From Tepidicella xavieri (lineage in GTDB: Bacteria; Pseudomonadota; Gammaproteobacteria; Burkholderiales; Burkholderiaceae_C), in assembly GCF_004363315.1 (NCBI RefSeq), contig NZ_SNYL01000004.1, positions 147,677 to 211,676 on the forward strand: 64,000 nucleotides of DNA. The letters run 5' to 3'. Shown in pieces: positions 28,065-42,979 of the stretch. The number at the start of each line of letters is the position of its first letter. The stretch's first letter is position 1. The notes under the pieces are model-generated. The model was given only the letters and a program-made list of their open reading frames with translations. It made no database searches and was not told the DNA's origin. The position numbers were made by a program, and so were the translations under genes.

Positions 28065-29047
28065 ACCAGATGCAGTGGCTATGGACATATCCAGGGCTTG
28101 GGGCATTATGTGCCGCCATCGCCGTCGCGCTGCTGATTGACTGGGTGCTGGGTGAGCCCCCCGCGCGCTGGCATCCCGTCGTTGCGATGGGGCGCTATTT
28201 GTCGTGGGCGGGGCGCTGGGTGGCGCCTTCTGGCGCGGACACGCAGCGGCGCGGGCGTGACTTTGCCGCCGGCATGGTCGCATGGTTGATCGGTGCCTTG
28301 GCCGTGTGCGCCTTGGCTGCCTGGATGCAATCGTTGGCCGCCCGTTTGCCCGATGTGTTGGCCTGGTGTGTGCTGGGTCTTTTCCTCAAGCCGCTGCTGG
28401 CTTGGCGGATGCTGCGGGATGAGGTGCTGGCCGTGGAGCAGGCGTTGGCCAGCAGTTTGTCGGCAGGGCGTGAGCGTGTGGGGCATCTCGTCAGCCGAGA
28501 TGTACAGACCCTGGATGCCTCTGAAGTTCGTCAGTCGGCCCTTTCCAGTCTGGCGGAAAATCTCAACGATTCTGTCGTGGCTCCTTTGTTTTGGTTTTTG
28601 ATCGGGGGGCTGCCGGCTGCTGCGCTGTACCGATGGGCCAATACCGCAGACGCCATGTGGGGCTATCCAGGGCAGTGGCGAGGCCAATATTGGGCATGGG
28701 CGGGCAAGTGGGCGGCGCGAGCCGACGATGTCCTTTCTTGGCTGCCTGCACGCCTGACGGCCATCTTGCTGCTGATCCTGCGCCCATGCGGGCGCTTGTC
28801 CGAGCTGTGGCGAACGGCCCGATCTACACCTTCGCCCAATGGGGGGTGGCCGATGGGTGCATTGGCTTTGGCCCTGGGGCTGCGCTTGGAAAAGCCCGGT
28901 GTTTATCGGCTCAACCCTGATGGGCGGCCGCCCCAAGCCTGTGACACGGCTGCTGCGCTTCGTTTATGCCAAAGAGTGGTGTGGGGCCTGGCAGCTGCCG
29001 CTATCCTGGTGACCGTGCTGCTAAGCGGATTCGAGGGGCGTGTATGA
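28061..29047 (+). CDS. cbiB: Adenosylcobinamide-phosphate synthase (CbiB / CobD)
   Basis: Inner-membrane enzyme attaching (R)-1-amino-2-propanol phosphate to adenosylcobyric acid. The 328-residue protein has several hydrophobic segments, the LLIDWVLGEPPARWHPVVAMG signature near the N-terminus, and the SSLAENLNDSVVAPLFWFLIGGLPAA and RWANTADAMWGY motifs. AGGAGA precedes ATG 28061. It overlaps the vWA frame and cobC by ATGA. The Pseudomonas denitrificans name is cobD. Confidence 0.94.
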   Translation: MNQMQWLWTYPGLGALCAAIAVALLIDWVLGEPPARWHPVVAMGRYLSWAGRWVAPSGADTQRRGRDFAAGMVAWLIGALAVCALAAWMQSLAARLPDVLAWCVLGLFLKPLLAWRMLRDEVLAVEQALASSLSAGRERVGHLVSRDVQTLDASEVRQSALSSLAENLNDSVVAPLFWFLIGGLPAAALYRWANTADAMWGYPGQWRGQYWAWAGKWAARADDVLSWLPARLTAILLLILRPCGRLSELWRTARSTPSPNGGWPMGALALALGLRLEKPGVYRLNPDGRPPQACDTAAALRLCQRVVWGLAAAAILVTVLLSGFEGRV

Positions 29048-30051
29048 GTCGAGAGCACGGGGGCGCCGATGCACAGGGGTTGGCCCGCTACGATTTTTCC
29101 AGCAACGCCAATGCCTGTGGGCCGTGCCCCGAGGCCTGGCAAGCCGTGCGGCAAGCCGACGCGGCCCACTATCCAGATCCCGCGTACACGCAGCTTCGTC
29201 AGATCCTTGCTCGCTGGCATCAGGTCGAAGTCTGGCGCATCGTTTTGGCAGGCAGCGCCAGTGAGTTCATCCGTCGCATGACTTGGGCCTGCCATTTGCA
29301 TGGTGCCCGGCAATATTGGGTGCCCAGACACGCGTATGGCGACTATGCCCAGGCGGCTCAAGCATGCGGTATGCGGCGCGTCGCCGACTCGCGGGCTGCC
29401 GATCTTCTCTGGCTGTGCGACCCCAGCAGTCCGTTGGGCGTGTCTCAGGAACCGGTTCCATGGCCAGCCGATTTGCTGCGGCTCGATGCCGCTGTGGTGT
29501 TGGATTTGGCCTATGCCCCCCTGCGATTGGATGGGCAGCCTTTCATGTTTGAACCGGCTTTGTCAGCGGCTTGGCGGCTGTATTCACCGAATAAAGCCTT
29601 GGGGTTGACGGGCGTCCGAGGCGCCTATGCCATTGCCCCACAGCATGCCCAAGCTCAAGCGGCCGTGTTGGAGGCCTTGTCGGCCTCCTGGCCCTTGGGG
29701 GCGCATGCGCATGCCATGCTGTTGGCTTGGGCGCAGCCTGCCGTGCAGCAGTGGGTTCGCGACAGTTTGCAGACTTTGCGCATTTGGAAGCACTCGCTGA
29801 CAGAGGCATTGCAAGCCATGGGCTGGAACTGCCTGCCCAGCCTCACCCATTATTTTTGCGCTCTGCCGCCATGCCGTCTGTCAGCCCGTGGCTTGCGCCG
29901 CCATGGCATCAAGCTGCGTGATGCGCAATCCTTTGGACTGCCTGGGCATTGGCGTTTGAGCGCGCAGCCACCGCATTCACAAGCGGCGCTTTTGCATGCC
30001 TTGCGCCATCACCATGATGTGTACGATGTCGAGCAAGGAGGAGAGGCATGA
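29044..30051 (+). CDS. cobC: CobC, threonine-phosphate decarboxylase-like aminotransferase-fold enzyme
   Basis: PLP enzyme supplying the aminopropanol-phosphate linker with CbiB. The 335-residue protein has the N-terminal YDFSSNANACGP, the aspartate-containing LDLAYAPL and the PLP lysine (K184) in YSPNKALGLTGVRGAYA. It belongs to the histidinol-phosphate aminotransferase-like group; the cob context decides the assignment. It overlaps cbiB and cobQ by ATGA. It is the last gene of the lower-GC block. Confidence 0.9.
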   Translation: MSREHGGADAQGLARYDFSSNANACGPCPEAWQAVRQADAAHYPDPAYTQLRQILARWHQVEVWRIVLAGSASEFIRRMTWACHLHGARQYWVPRHAYGDYAQAAQACGMRRVADSRAADLLWLCDPSSPLGVSQEPVPWPADLLRLDAAVVLDLAYAPLRLDGQPFMFEPALSAAWRLYSPNKALGLTGVRGAYAIAPQHAQAQAAVLEALSASWPLGAHAHAMLLAWAQPAVQQWVRDSLQTLRIWKHSLTEALQAMGWNCLPSLTHYFCALPPCRLSARGLRRHGIKLRDAQSFGLPGHWRLSAQPPHSQAALLHALRHHHDVYDVEQGGEA

Positions 30052-31532
30052 CCGCCACCTGCATCATGGTGCTGGGCACCACCAGCGGCGCGGGCAAAAG
30101 CTGGCTGGCCACCGCCCTGTGCCGCCACTTCGCGCGCCAGGGCCTCAAAGTCGCCCCGTTCAAGGCGCAGAACATGAGCAACAACGCCCGCGTCGTGGCC
30201 GGCCCCGAAGGTCGTTGGGGCGAAATTGGCAGCGCCCAATACTTCCAAGCCCTCGCGGCCGGCGTGCGGCCCGATGTGCGCATGAACCCCGTCCTCCTCA
30301 AGCCCGAGGCCGATACCCGCAGCCAGGTCGTCTTGCTGGGGCAGGCCGATCGTGAGCTCAGCGCCATGCCGTGGCGCGGGCGCAGTGAGCGGGTCTGGCC
30401 CCACATCCACCAAGCGCTCGACGAATTGCGGGCCGCCCACGACCTCATCGTGATCGAAGGGGCTGGCTCCCCGGCCGAGATCAACCTGCACGCCAGCGAT
30501 GTCGTCAACATGCGGGTGGCGCGGCATGCGGGCGCGCGCTGCCTGCTGGTCACCGACATCGACCGCGGCGGCGCCTTTGCCCATCTCTACGGCACCTGGG
30601 CTTTGCTGCCGCCCGAGGAGCAGCGCCTCATCCGAGGGTTCGTGCTCAACAAATTCCGTGGCGATGCCGCCCTGCTGGCGCCCGGCCCCGAACGGCTGGC
30701 CGAGCTCACGGGCGTGCCCACCGTGGCCACCTTGCCCATGCTGTGGCGGCACGGTCTGCCCGAGGAAGACGGTGTGTTCGACGACCGCCCCTTGGGGGCC
30801 GGGGCCATTCACACCACCGTGGCCGTGATTGCCTATCCGCGCATCAGCAACCTGGACGAGTTCCGGCCCCTGAAAAACGTGCCTGGCCTGCGGCTGGTGT
30901 GGGCCCGATCCCCCGCCCAGTTGGTCGATGCCGACTGGGTCATTCTGCCTGGCAGCAAGCACACCAGCGCCGATTTGGCCTGGCTGCGCGAGCAGGGTCT
31001 GGACCGGGCCGTGGAGCGGCACGCGGCGGCGGGTCGGTTGGTGCTGGGGATTTGCGGTGGCCTGCAGATGTTGGGCGAAGCCCTGGTGGACCCGCACGGC
31101 ATCGACGGCAATGCCCCCGGGTTGGGGCTGCTGCCGCTGGTCACCCGGTTCGAGGCCAGCAAGACGGTCACGCCTTCCCGGGCCGCATTCGCCGCCGACC
31201 TGCCTGGCCCCGGGCAGCCTTTGGCTGGCGTGGTCGTTCAAGGTTACGAGATCCATCATGGCCAGACCGTGCCACACCCTGCCATGGTAGCGGCCGGCCA
31301 GCAGGCGCCCGTGGCGCTGACGCACATCGCCACGGGCGAGCCCCTGGGTTGGCGCAACGCTGGCGGCAACGTGTTGGGCCTGTACCTGCATGGTCTGTTT
31401 GAAGACGCGGCGGCTGTGCAGGCCCTCTTTGGCCAGGCCGCGCCCACCCTGGAACACGTCTTCGACCGGCTGGCCGATCACGTCCACGCCTGTTTTTCCC
31501 CTGGCTGGCTCGACGCGCTGGCCCAACCCTGA
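30048..31532 (+). CDS. cobQ: Adenosylcobyric acid synthase
   Basis: Amidates side chains b, d, e and g using glutamine and ATP. The 494-residue protein opens with VLGTTSGAGKSWLATALCR, has FKAQNMSNNARV, VIEGAGSPAEINLHASDVVNM and DIDRGGAFAHLYGT, and carries a glutamine amidotransferase domain with Cys in LGICGGLQMLGE and a C-terminal GLYLHGLFE. ATGA overlap with cobC, but composition and codon choice jump back to high GC at its first codon. Confidence 0.95.
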   Translation: MTATCIMVLGTTSGAGKSWLATALCRHFARQGLKVAPFKAQNMSNNARVVAGPEGRWGEIGSAQYFQALAAGVRPDVRMNPVLLKPEADTRSQVVLLGQADRELSAMPWRGRSERVWPHIHQALDELRAAHDLIVIEGAGSPAEINLHASDVVNMRVARHAGARCLLVTDIDRGGAFAHLYGTWALLPPEEQRLIRGFVLNKFRGDAALLAPGPERLAELTGVPTVATLPMLWRHGLPEEDGVFDDRPLGAGAIHTTVAVIAYPRISNLDEFRPLKNVPGLRLVWARSPAQLVDADWVILPGSKHTSADLAWLREQGLDRAVERHAAAGRLVLGICGGLQMLGEALVDPHGIDGNAPGLGLLPLVTRFEASKTVTPSRAAFAADLPGPGQPLAGVVVQGYEIHHGQTVPHPAMVAAGQQAPVALTHIATGEPLGWRNAGGNVLGLYLHGLFEDAAAVQALFGQAAPTLEHVFDRLADHVHACFSPGWLDALAQP

Positions 31533-31543
31533 AAGGACGCCCC

Positions 31544-32617
31544 ATGCCTTCTCTGCGCCATGCCCCAGTGGCCGACATCACCGACGCCGCGCTGGCCCAG
31601 CGCGTGCAGCACCAACTGGATCACAAAACCAAGCCTCTGGGCTCACTCGGCCAGATCGAAGCCCTCGCCCTGCGCCTGGCCTGCATCCTGGGCACCGAAA
31701 CCCCGCGCTTGCAGCAGCCCCAGATGCTCGTCTGCGCGGCCGATCATGGCTTGGCGGCTCGCGGGGTGTCGGCCTACCCGAGCGACGTGACGTGGCAGAT
31801 GGTCGAGAACTTCCTGGCCGGCGGGGCGGCCGTCAGCGTGCTGGCCCGCCAGCATGGCTTGGCCCTGACGGTGGTGGATTGCGGCGTGGCGCACGACTTC
31901 ACGCCCCGGCCCGGCCTGCTGATTCGCAAGATCGCGCACGGCACGGCCGATGCCACCACGGCCCCGGCGATGACGCTGGCGCAATGTCAACAGGCGCTGG
32001 ACAACGGGGCCGAGATCGTGCGCCAACTGCCGGGCAATGTGCTGCTGCTTGGGGAAATGGGCATCGGCAATACCTCGGCCGCTTCCTTGCTGCTGTCGCG
32101 CCTGTGCGTACTGGACATTGCCGACTGCACCGGCGCTGGCACTGGGCTGGATGCGCCTGGCGTGCAGCGCAAGATCGACGTGTTGCGCCAGGTGCTGCAG
32201 CGCCATGCTGGCGCCACCGATCCCGCGGATGCGCTGGCCGCCTTGGGGGGGTTCGAGATCGCGACCCTCACCGGCGCCGTGCTCGAAGCCGCTGCCCAGC
32301 GCCGCGTGGTGGTGGTCGATGGCTTCATCACCTCGGCCGCGGTCCTCGTGGCGGCGCGTCTGCAGCCAGCGGTGCTGCAGCGCTGCGTGTTTGCCCATCG
32401 CTCCGGCGAGCGCGGCCATGCCCTCATGCTGGCGGCCCTCCAGGCCACGCCGCTGCTGGATTTGGGTTTGCGGCTGGGAGAGGGCAGTGGCGCCGCGCTG
32501 GTCTGGCCGCTGCTGGAATCGGCCACGCGCATTCTGGCGGAGATGGCGAGCTTCGAATCCGCTGGCGTCAGCCGCGCCGAAACCCCCGAGGCCGGGTGCG
32601 TGGTCAAAAGCGCCTAA
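31544..32617 (+). CDS. cobT: Nicotinate-nucleotide--dimethylbenzimidazole phosphoribosyltransferase
   Basis: Activates the lower ligand dimethylbenzimidazole as alpha-ribazole phosphate. The 357-residue protein has KPLGSLGQIEALALRLA, VCAADHGLAARGVSAYPSDVT, GEMGIGNTSAASLL and near the C-terminus the catalytic-glutamate segment LGLRLGEGSGAALVWPLL. GAAAGGA lies before ATG 31544. It is the last gene of the cobalamin locus; the synthase that would use its product is not in the window. Confidence 0.95.
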   Translation: MPSLRHAPVADITDAALAQRVQHQLDHKTKPLGSLGQIEALALRLACILGTETPRLQQPQMLVCAADHGLAARGVSAYPSDVTWQMVENFLAGGAAVSVLARQHGLALTVVDCGVAHDFTPRPGLLIRKIAHGTADATTAPAMTLAQCQQALDNGAEIVRQLPGNVLLLGEMGIGNTSAASLLLSRLCVLDIADCTGAGTGLDAPGVQRKIDVLRQVLQRHAGATDPADALAALGGFEIATLTGAVLEAAAQRRVVVVDGFITSAAVLVAARLQPAVLQRCVFAHRSGERGHALMLAALQATPLLDLGLRLGEGSGAALVWPLLESATRILAEMASFESAGVSRAETPEAGCVVKSA

Positions 32618-32776
32618 GGACTTTCCCTAGTTCGGGTGGCCAACCCGGAAAGCTTAAGTTCGCTGTAAGCATCGGGCTCGACAGTCATCTCCGCAATATC
32701 GCGAATTCCCTTTTGCGGTGTTCGAGCGCGGTGGTTCGCCACCGTTTCAAGCCATCACTCCGAGGAGATGACGTTT
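32618..32776 (+). other. Intergenic region between cobT and the symporter genes
   Basis: 159 bases without a gene. It contains a weak hairpin just after cobT (CGGGT 32633-32637 with ACCCG 32643-32647) and a perfect 6-bp hairpin with a TTCG loop (32729-32744, CGGTGG/CCACCG) followed by GTTTC. The first may end the cobalamin transcript; the second lies in the symporter leader. No convincing promoter hexamers were picked out. Confidence 0.5.
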
Positions 32777-33037
32777 ATGTCAAACGAAGAGAATGCCAAG
32801 GCCTACTGGTCGGCGACGCTGCGTCTGCTGACCGGAATCCTGATCGTATGGGCGCTGGTGTCCTACGGGGCTGCGATCATATTCGCCCCAGTGCTCAACA
32901 ACTTCAGCCTCGGCGGCTACCCGCTGGGCTTCTGGTTCGGGCAGCAAGGCTCGATCTACATCTTCATCGCGCTGATCTTCTTCTACGCCAAGAAGATGGG
33001 CGACATCGACCGCAAGTTCGGCGTTCACGAAGAATGA
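32777..33037 (+). CDS. DUF4212 small subunit of a sodium:solute symporter
   Basis: An 86-residue membrane protein with two hydrophobic helices (LLTGILIVWALVSYGAAIIF and IYIFIALIFFYAKK). The C-terminus KMGDIDRKFGVHEE is typical of DUF4212 proteins, which always accompany VC_2705-type symporters such as the one 19 bases downstream. ATG 32777 is favoured because GAGGAG lies about nine bases upstream; ATG 32768 overlaps that site. Confidence 0.88.
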   Translation: MSNEENAKAYWSATLRLLTGILIVWALVSYGAAIIFAPVLNNFSLGGYPLGFWFGQQGSIYIFIALIFFYAKKMGDIDRKFGVHEE

Positions 33038-33056
33038 TCCACGGAGTCTATCGAAC

Positions 33057-34913
33057 ATGGAACTTCAAACAGTGATCTATCTCGTGGTGGGCGCCAGCTT
33101 TGCGCTCTACCTCGGCATTGCCTTCTGGTCGCGCGCGGCCAGTACCTCCGAGTTCTACGTCGCCGGCAGCGGCGTGCACCCGGTGACCAACGGCATGGCG
33201 ACGGCCGCGGACTGGATGTCGGCGGCTTCCTTCATCTCCATGGCGGGTCTGCTGTCCACCATGGGGCATGGCGGCGCCGTGTTCCTGATGGGCTGGACGG
33301 GCGGCTACGTGTTGCTGGCCATGCTGCTGGCGCCGTATCTGCGCAAGTTCGGCAAGTTCACGGTGCCCGAGTTCATCGGTGACCGCTACTACTCCCAGGC
33401 GGCGCGCACGGTGGCCGTGATCTGTCTGCTGATCATCTGCGTGGTGTACATCGTGGGTCAGATGACCGGCGTGGGCGTGACCTTTGCCCGCTTCCTGAAC
33501 GTGTCGGCCGACACCGGTATCTACATCGGTATGGCCATCGTGTTCGCCTATGCGGTGTTTGGCGGCATGAAGGGCATCACCTACACCCAGGTGGCCCAGT
33601 ACATCGTGCTCATCATTGCCTACACCATTCCGGCGGTGTTCATTTCCTTCAACCTCACCGGCAACCCCTTCCCGATGCTGGGCATGGGCTCCAATCTGGC
33701 CGGCACCGACGTGGCCCTGCTGGCCAAGCTCGATCAGGTCGTGACCGATCTGGGCTTCCCGCAGTTCACCACCCAGACCGCCGGCTCCACGCTGAACATG
33801 GTGTTCTTCACCATTTCGCTGATGATCGGTACTGCCGGTCTGCCGCACGTGATCATCCGCTTCTTCACCGTGCCCAAGGTGGCCGATGCGCGCTACTCCG
33901 CCGGCTGGACGCTGGTGTTCATCGCCATTCTGTACACCGTGGCGCCGGCCGTCGGCAGCATGGCCCGCCTGAACCTGATCGGCACCTTCAACACCAACGT
34001 CGGCATCACCCAGAACGCCGACGGCCAGTTGACCATCAACCCCGATGTCATCAAGGCCAACCCCGACCTGTTCGCCCCCGAGGCTTCCATCCTCTACGAA
34101 GACCGGCCTGACTGGGTCAAGCGCTGGGAGCGCACCGGTCTGCTGAAGTGGGAAGACAAGAACGGCGATGGCCGCATCCAGTTCTACAACAGCGCCACCA
34201 AGAACGAGGCCGTGCTGGCCAAGGCCGAAGCCGCTGGCTGGAAAGGCAACGAGCTGACGGTCAACAACGACATCATCGTGCTGGCCAACCCTGAAATCGC
34301 GCAACTGCCCAACTGGGTGATCGCCCTGGTGGCCGCCGGTGCCGTGGCCGCCGCGCTGTCCACCGCAGCCGGTCTGCTGCTGGCGATTTCCTCGGCCATC
34401 TCGCACGACCTGGTCAAGCGCGTGTTCAAGCCCGATCTGAGCGAGAAGGGCGAACTCATCGCCGGCCGTCTGTCGATGATCGCCGCCATCATCCTGGCCG
34501 GCTACCTCGGCCTGAACCCGCCCGGCTTCGCGGCGGCGACGGTGGCGCTGGCCTTCGGTCTGGCCGCCTCGTCCCTGTTCCCGGCCATCATGATGGGCAT
34601 CTTCAGCAAGACCATCACCGACAAGGCCGCCATCGCGGGGATGATCGCCGGCATGTTCGTCACGTGCTTCTACGTGTTCGCACACCACGGCATCTTCTTC
34701 ATCCAGGGCACATCCTACGTGCAACTCATCGGTGGCCCGAACAGCTTCTTCGGCCTGACGCCGGCTGCCTTCGGTACCGTGGGCGCCATCGTGAACTTCG
34801 TCGTGGCCTTCCTGGTCACCAAGGTCACGGGCGGCCGCGTGCCCACCCATGTGCAAGAGATGGTGGAGTCGGTCCGTATCCCGCGTGGCGCTGGCGCCGC
34901 CGTGGGTCACTGA
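33057..34913 (+). CDS. Sodium:solute symporter large subunit (VC_2705 subfamily, ActP-like)
   Basis: A 618-residue inner-membrane transporter of the SSS family with about 13 hydrophobic segments. It shows SEFYVAGSGVHPVTNGMATAADWMSAASFISMAG and, later, ALSTAAGLLLAISSAISHDL, the sodium-site region. A hydrophilic stretch of roughly 110 residues (about 315-425) interrupts the helices, as in this subfamily. The substrate is probably acetate or another small monocarboxylate (family inference). It pairs with the preceding DUF4212 protein and is followed by a strong terminator. Confidence 0.9.
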   Translation: MELQTVIYLVVGASFALYLGIAFWSRAASTSEFYVAGSGVHPVTNGMATAADWMSAASFISMAGLLSTMGHGGAVFLMGWTGGYVLLAMLLAPYLRKFGKFTVPEFIGDRYYSQAARTVAVICLLIICVVYIVGQMTGVGVTFARFLNVSADTGIYIGMAIVFAYAVFGGMKGITYTQVAQYIVLIIAYTIPAVFISFNLTGNPFPMLGMGSNLAGTDVALLAKLDQVVTDLGFPQFTTQTAGSTLNMVFFTISLMIGTAGLPHVIIRFFTVPKVADARYSAGWTLVFIAILYTVAPAVGSMARLNLIGTFNTNVGITQNADGQLTINPDVIKANPDLFAPEASILYEDRPDWVKRWERTGLLKWEDKNGDGRIQFYNSATKNEAVLAKAEAAGWKGNELTVNNDIIVLANPEIAQLPNWVIALVAAGAVAAALSTAAGLLLAISSAISHDLVKRVFKPDLSEKGELIAGRLSMIAAIILAGYLGLNPPGFAAATVALAFGLAASSLFPAIMMGIFSKTITDKAAIAGMIAGMFVTCFYVFAHHGIFFIQGTSYVQLIGGPNSFFGLTPAAFGTVGAIVNFVVAFLVTKVTGGRVPTHVQEMVESVRIPRGAGAAVGH

Positions 34914-34926
34914 TCTCCCTGCCTAG

Positions 34927-34950
34927 GCTCACCGGTTGAACCCGGTGAGC
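34927..34950 (+). terminator. Hairpin behind the symporter gene
   Basis: A 9-bp perfect stem (GCTCACCGG / CCGGTGAGC) with a 6-base loop lies 13 bases after the stop codon. It has no U-tract and precedes the stronger terminator at 34962; it may stabilise the mRNA end. Confidence 0.45.
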
Positions 34951-34961
34951 AGGCGATTGCG

Positions 34962-34992
34962 GCCCCGATGGAGGTTCCCATCGGGGCTTTTT
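34962..34992 (+). terminator. Rho-independent terminator of the symporter operon
   Basis: A 10-bp perfect stem (GCCCCGATGG / CCATCGGGGC) with a 6-base loop is followed at once by TTTTT (34988-34992). This is a textbook intrinsic terminator. Confidence 0.9.
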
Positions 34993-35039
34993 GTTGAGAC
35001 AATCCTCCTCAACCCCATCCGTCAACCGGATTCACTGGC

Positions 35040-35408
35040 ATGGGTATTTACATCTTCAACTGGTTTTTTTTGCTGGCCTTGATTCCCGTGGCTTTTTTCT
35101 GGCTGCGGCGGGCTTGGCGCATCTTTTTCAAACGGGATTTTTCCGAGGTGGCCCTGAAGAAGGGGCTGCCGCCGCCCAATGCCGAGCAATACGCGCCCTA
35201 TGAAATGGTCATCAATTTCGTCGGAGGGGTCGTGCTGGTGGGCGTGCTGGTGGCCGTGCTCGGCTTTCAGGCGCTGGACCGGGACGACTGGATGGCCATT
35301 GCTGGCGTGACGCTGTGGATGAAAATCTTCGCGTCGTTTGCCCTCAGCCGTCATGCCCACGGCATCCATTTCGGCAACAAGAAGAAGGGTGGTGAGAACA
35401 GGGCATGA
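35040..35408 (+). CDS. Small membrane protein of unknown function
   Basis: A 122-residue protein with an N-terminal hydrophobic helix (IYIFNWFFLLALIPVAFFWL), a basic loop and a second helix (VINFVGGVVLVGVLVAVLGF), then a soluble C-terminal part ending in a Lys/Gly-rich tail. I do not recognise the family. It overlaps the lytic transglycosylase gene by ATGA, which suggests joint expression and perhaps an envelope role. Confidence 0.75.
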   Translation: MGIYIFNWFFLLALIPVAFFWLRRAWRIFFKRDFSEVALKKGLPPPNAEQYAPYEMVINFVGGVVLVGVLVAVLGFQALDRDDWMAIAGVTLWMKIFASFALSRHAHGIHFGNKKKGGENRA

Positions 35409-36298
35409 ACATGTCCCGCGCCTGGGTGACGGCCGCCGCCGGTTGGGGGCTGTGCTGTGCCTTGAGCGCCAACCCCTTGCCGGTGGATGAACCGCCTGAG
35501 TGGACGGATGAGCCCCCACGCCTGTCGCGCTGGATCGAGGAAGGGTACGATGCGCAGCGTCGGACCGATCTGCTGACCGCCGCGGCCCGGTATTGCGCAG
35601 CGGCCCGTTACGGCAGCCTGGAAGCTCAATACCGGCTGGGCCGTTTGTTTCTGGAACGCATGGATGAGCAAGGCCGCCAGGAAGGCCGCACCTTGCTCGC
35701 GTTGGCCGCCCAGCGGGGCCACGAACGCGCCGCTGCCCTGGTGGCGCAGGCAGGCGTTGCCGATGCGCTGCCCGACTGTCTGCTCACTGGCGCGGCGCCG
35801 GTTTTCGAACTCCCGCGCCCGTCTCAGCCACAGGTCGAGCCTGCCGTGCCGCCCGAGGTGGTCGAGCGATACATCTTAGCATTGCCACGCGAGAAGCAGC
35901 GCCATGCCCAGCTCATTCGGCACTGGGCACCGAGGTTCGAGGTGGACTACCGCTTGGCGCTGGCGATTGCCCGCGCCGAATCCAACTTCGATCCGCGAGC
36001 CGTTTCCCCCAAGAATGCGCAAGGCTTGATGCAACTGGTTCCAGACACGGCGGCGCGCTTTGGCGTGCGCAACGCGTTCGATCCGGAACAAAATGTCCGA
36101 GGTGGCTTGGCCTACCTGCGTTGGTTGTTGGAGCGGTTCAACGGGGATGTGGCTCTGGCAGCGGCTGCTTACAATGCCGGCGAAGGGGCCGTGGACCGCT
36201 ACGGTGGGGTGCCGCCCTACCAGGAAACGCGCCAGTACGTGCAGCGCATTCTGCACTTTTACCGCTCTCCCGTACACGCCCGCCCGCAGCCGATGTGA
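35405..36298 (+). CDS. Lytic transglycosylase (SLT domain)
   Basis: Cleaves the glycan strands of peptidoglycan. The 297-residue protein has a short signal-like N-terminus (to about SANP), a Sel1-like helical repeat part (about 45-120, LEAQYRLGRLFLERMDEQG) and a C-terminal SLT domain with the catalytic glutamate in ARAESNFDPRAVSPKNAQGLMQL and the motif AAYNAGEGAVDRYGGVPPYQETR. It resembles MltC/Slt-type soluble transglycosylases. It converges on ppsR, 12 bases away. Confidence 0.9.
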   Translation: MNMSRAWVTAAAGWGLCCALSANPLPVDEPPEWTDEPPRLSRWIEEGYDAQRRTDLLTAAARYCAAARYGSLEAQYRLGRLFLERMDEQGRQEGRTLLALAAQRGHERAAALVAQAGVADALPDCLLTGAAPVFELPRPSQPQVEPAVPPEVVERYILALPREKQRHAQLIRHWAPRFEVDYRLALAIARAESNFDPRAVSPKNAQGLMQLVPDTAARFGVRNAFDPEQNVRGGLAYLRWLLERFNGDVALAAAAYNAGEGAVDRYGGVPPYQETRQYVQRILHFYRSPVHARPQPM

Positions 36299-36310
36299 GG
36301 CCGTTGCCCT

Positions 36311-37120
36311 TTACTGCAGGTTCAAATCCTGCCGGATGATGGTGGCGATTTCCTCGATCGACTTGGTGGTGGTAGACAGCGTGCGGATGCCAGCACGGCG
36401 CATCATGGCTTCGGCTTCGGCCACCTCGTAGCGGCAGTTTTCCAGGCTGGCGTAGCGCGAGTTGGGGCGTCGCTCGTTGCGGATTTCGCTCAGGCGCGCG
36501 GGGTCGATGGTCAGGCCAAAGAGTTTTTTCTTGAACGGCACCAGCGCGGGCGGCAGGGTTCGCCGCTCGAAATCTTCCGGGATGAGCGGATAGTTCGACG
36601 CCTTCAAGCCGAACTGCATGGCCAGATAAAGCGAAGTGGGCGTTTTGCCGCTGCGGCTCACACCCACCAGAATCACGTCAGACTTTTCCAGGTCCTCGTT
36701 GGTCTGGCCGTCGTCGTGGTCGAGGGTGAAGTTGATGGCTTCGATGCGGTCGTGGTATTCCTGGCTCTTGGAGACGTCGGAAAACCTGCCCACCCGGTGA
36801 TTGGATTTCATGCCCAGCTCCTCCTCCAGCGGCGAGATGAAGGTGCCAAACATGTCGATGAGCATGCCTTTGCACTCCGCCCGCAACACGGCCAGCACCT
36901 CCATGTTCACCACGGTGGTGAACACCAGGGGGCGCTTGCCATCCACCTCGGCGGCATGGTTGATCTGCCGCACCGCTTGCCAGGCTTTGTCGGGGCTGTC
37001 GATGAAGGGCATGCGCACCCGCTTGGGGTCGATCTCGAACTGCGCCAGAATGGCCTTGGCAAAGGTCTCGGCGGTGATGCCGGTGCCGTCGGAAATGAAA
37101 AAGGCGGTGCGGTGGGGCAT
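36311..37120 (-). CDS. ppsR: PEP synthase regulatory protein (kinase/pyrophosphorylase)
   Basis: DUF299-family enzyme that inactivates PEP synthase by ADP-dependent phosphorylation and reactivates it by phosphorolysis. The 269-residue product begins MPHRTAFFISDGTGITAETF and has the P-loop-like VILVGVSRSGKTPTSLYLA. ATG 37120 fits the family start; in-frame codons up to 37207 are less likely. It is divergent from ppsA, its target, with 151 bases between them. Confidence 0.93.
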   Translation of the reverse strand: MPHRTAFFISDGTGITAETFAKAILAQFEIDPKRVRMPFIDSPDKAWQAVRQINHAAEVDGKRPLVFTTVVNMEVLAVLRAECKGMLIDMFGTFISPLEEELGMKSNHRVGRFSDVSKSQEYHDRIEAINFTLDHDDGQTNEDLEKSDVILVGVSRSGKTPTSLYLAMQFGLKASNYPLIPEDFERRTLPPALVPFKKKLFGLTIDPARLSEIRNERRPNSRYASLENCRYEVAEAEAMMRRAGIRTLSTTTKSIEEIATIIRQDLNLQ

Positions 37121-37271
37121 GGGCGATAGCGGCGCGATCAGGGCCAAGGACCTACAATGACGCCCAATTATCCAGATTTGCCGCCTGGCTTCCGGCACCT
37201 TCCACAACAGAACAACGATCGAGGTGACGGCGCGGGGCGACTTGCAGGTTTTTCAACTTTGGAGTCCAACC

Positions 37272-39662
<2,391 letters not shown>

Positions 39663-39671
39663 TTGTTGCTT

Positions 39672-39707
39672 CTCCTCCCCAGGTTCTCTATGGGGCTTGG
39701 GGAGGAG
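39672..39707. terminator. Hairpin between ppsA and hsdR
   Basis: CTCCTCCCC (39672-39680) pairs perfectly with GGGGAGGAG (39699-39707) around an 18-base loop. It lies between two converging genes and has no U-tract. It may end both transcripts. Confidence 0.45.
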
Positions 39708-39726
39708 CCTGCCTCAAGGGCATGGG

Positions 39727-42912
<3,186 letters not shown>

Positions 42913-42979
42913 CGAGTTACTCCCTATTCCGGGGCGGCTGTAGCGGCCAGAGACAAGGCGCGATCATCAAAACAGCCGG

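Noticed and set aside
33048..34910. Long minus-strand frame opposite the symporter gene (620 codons)
   Set aside because: Composition (His, Gly, Arg and Asp-rich, no domain) is that of a shadow frame in GC-rich DNA, and the plus strand carries a clear transporter.
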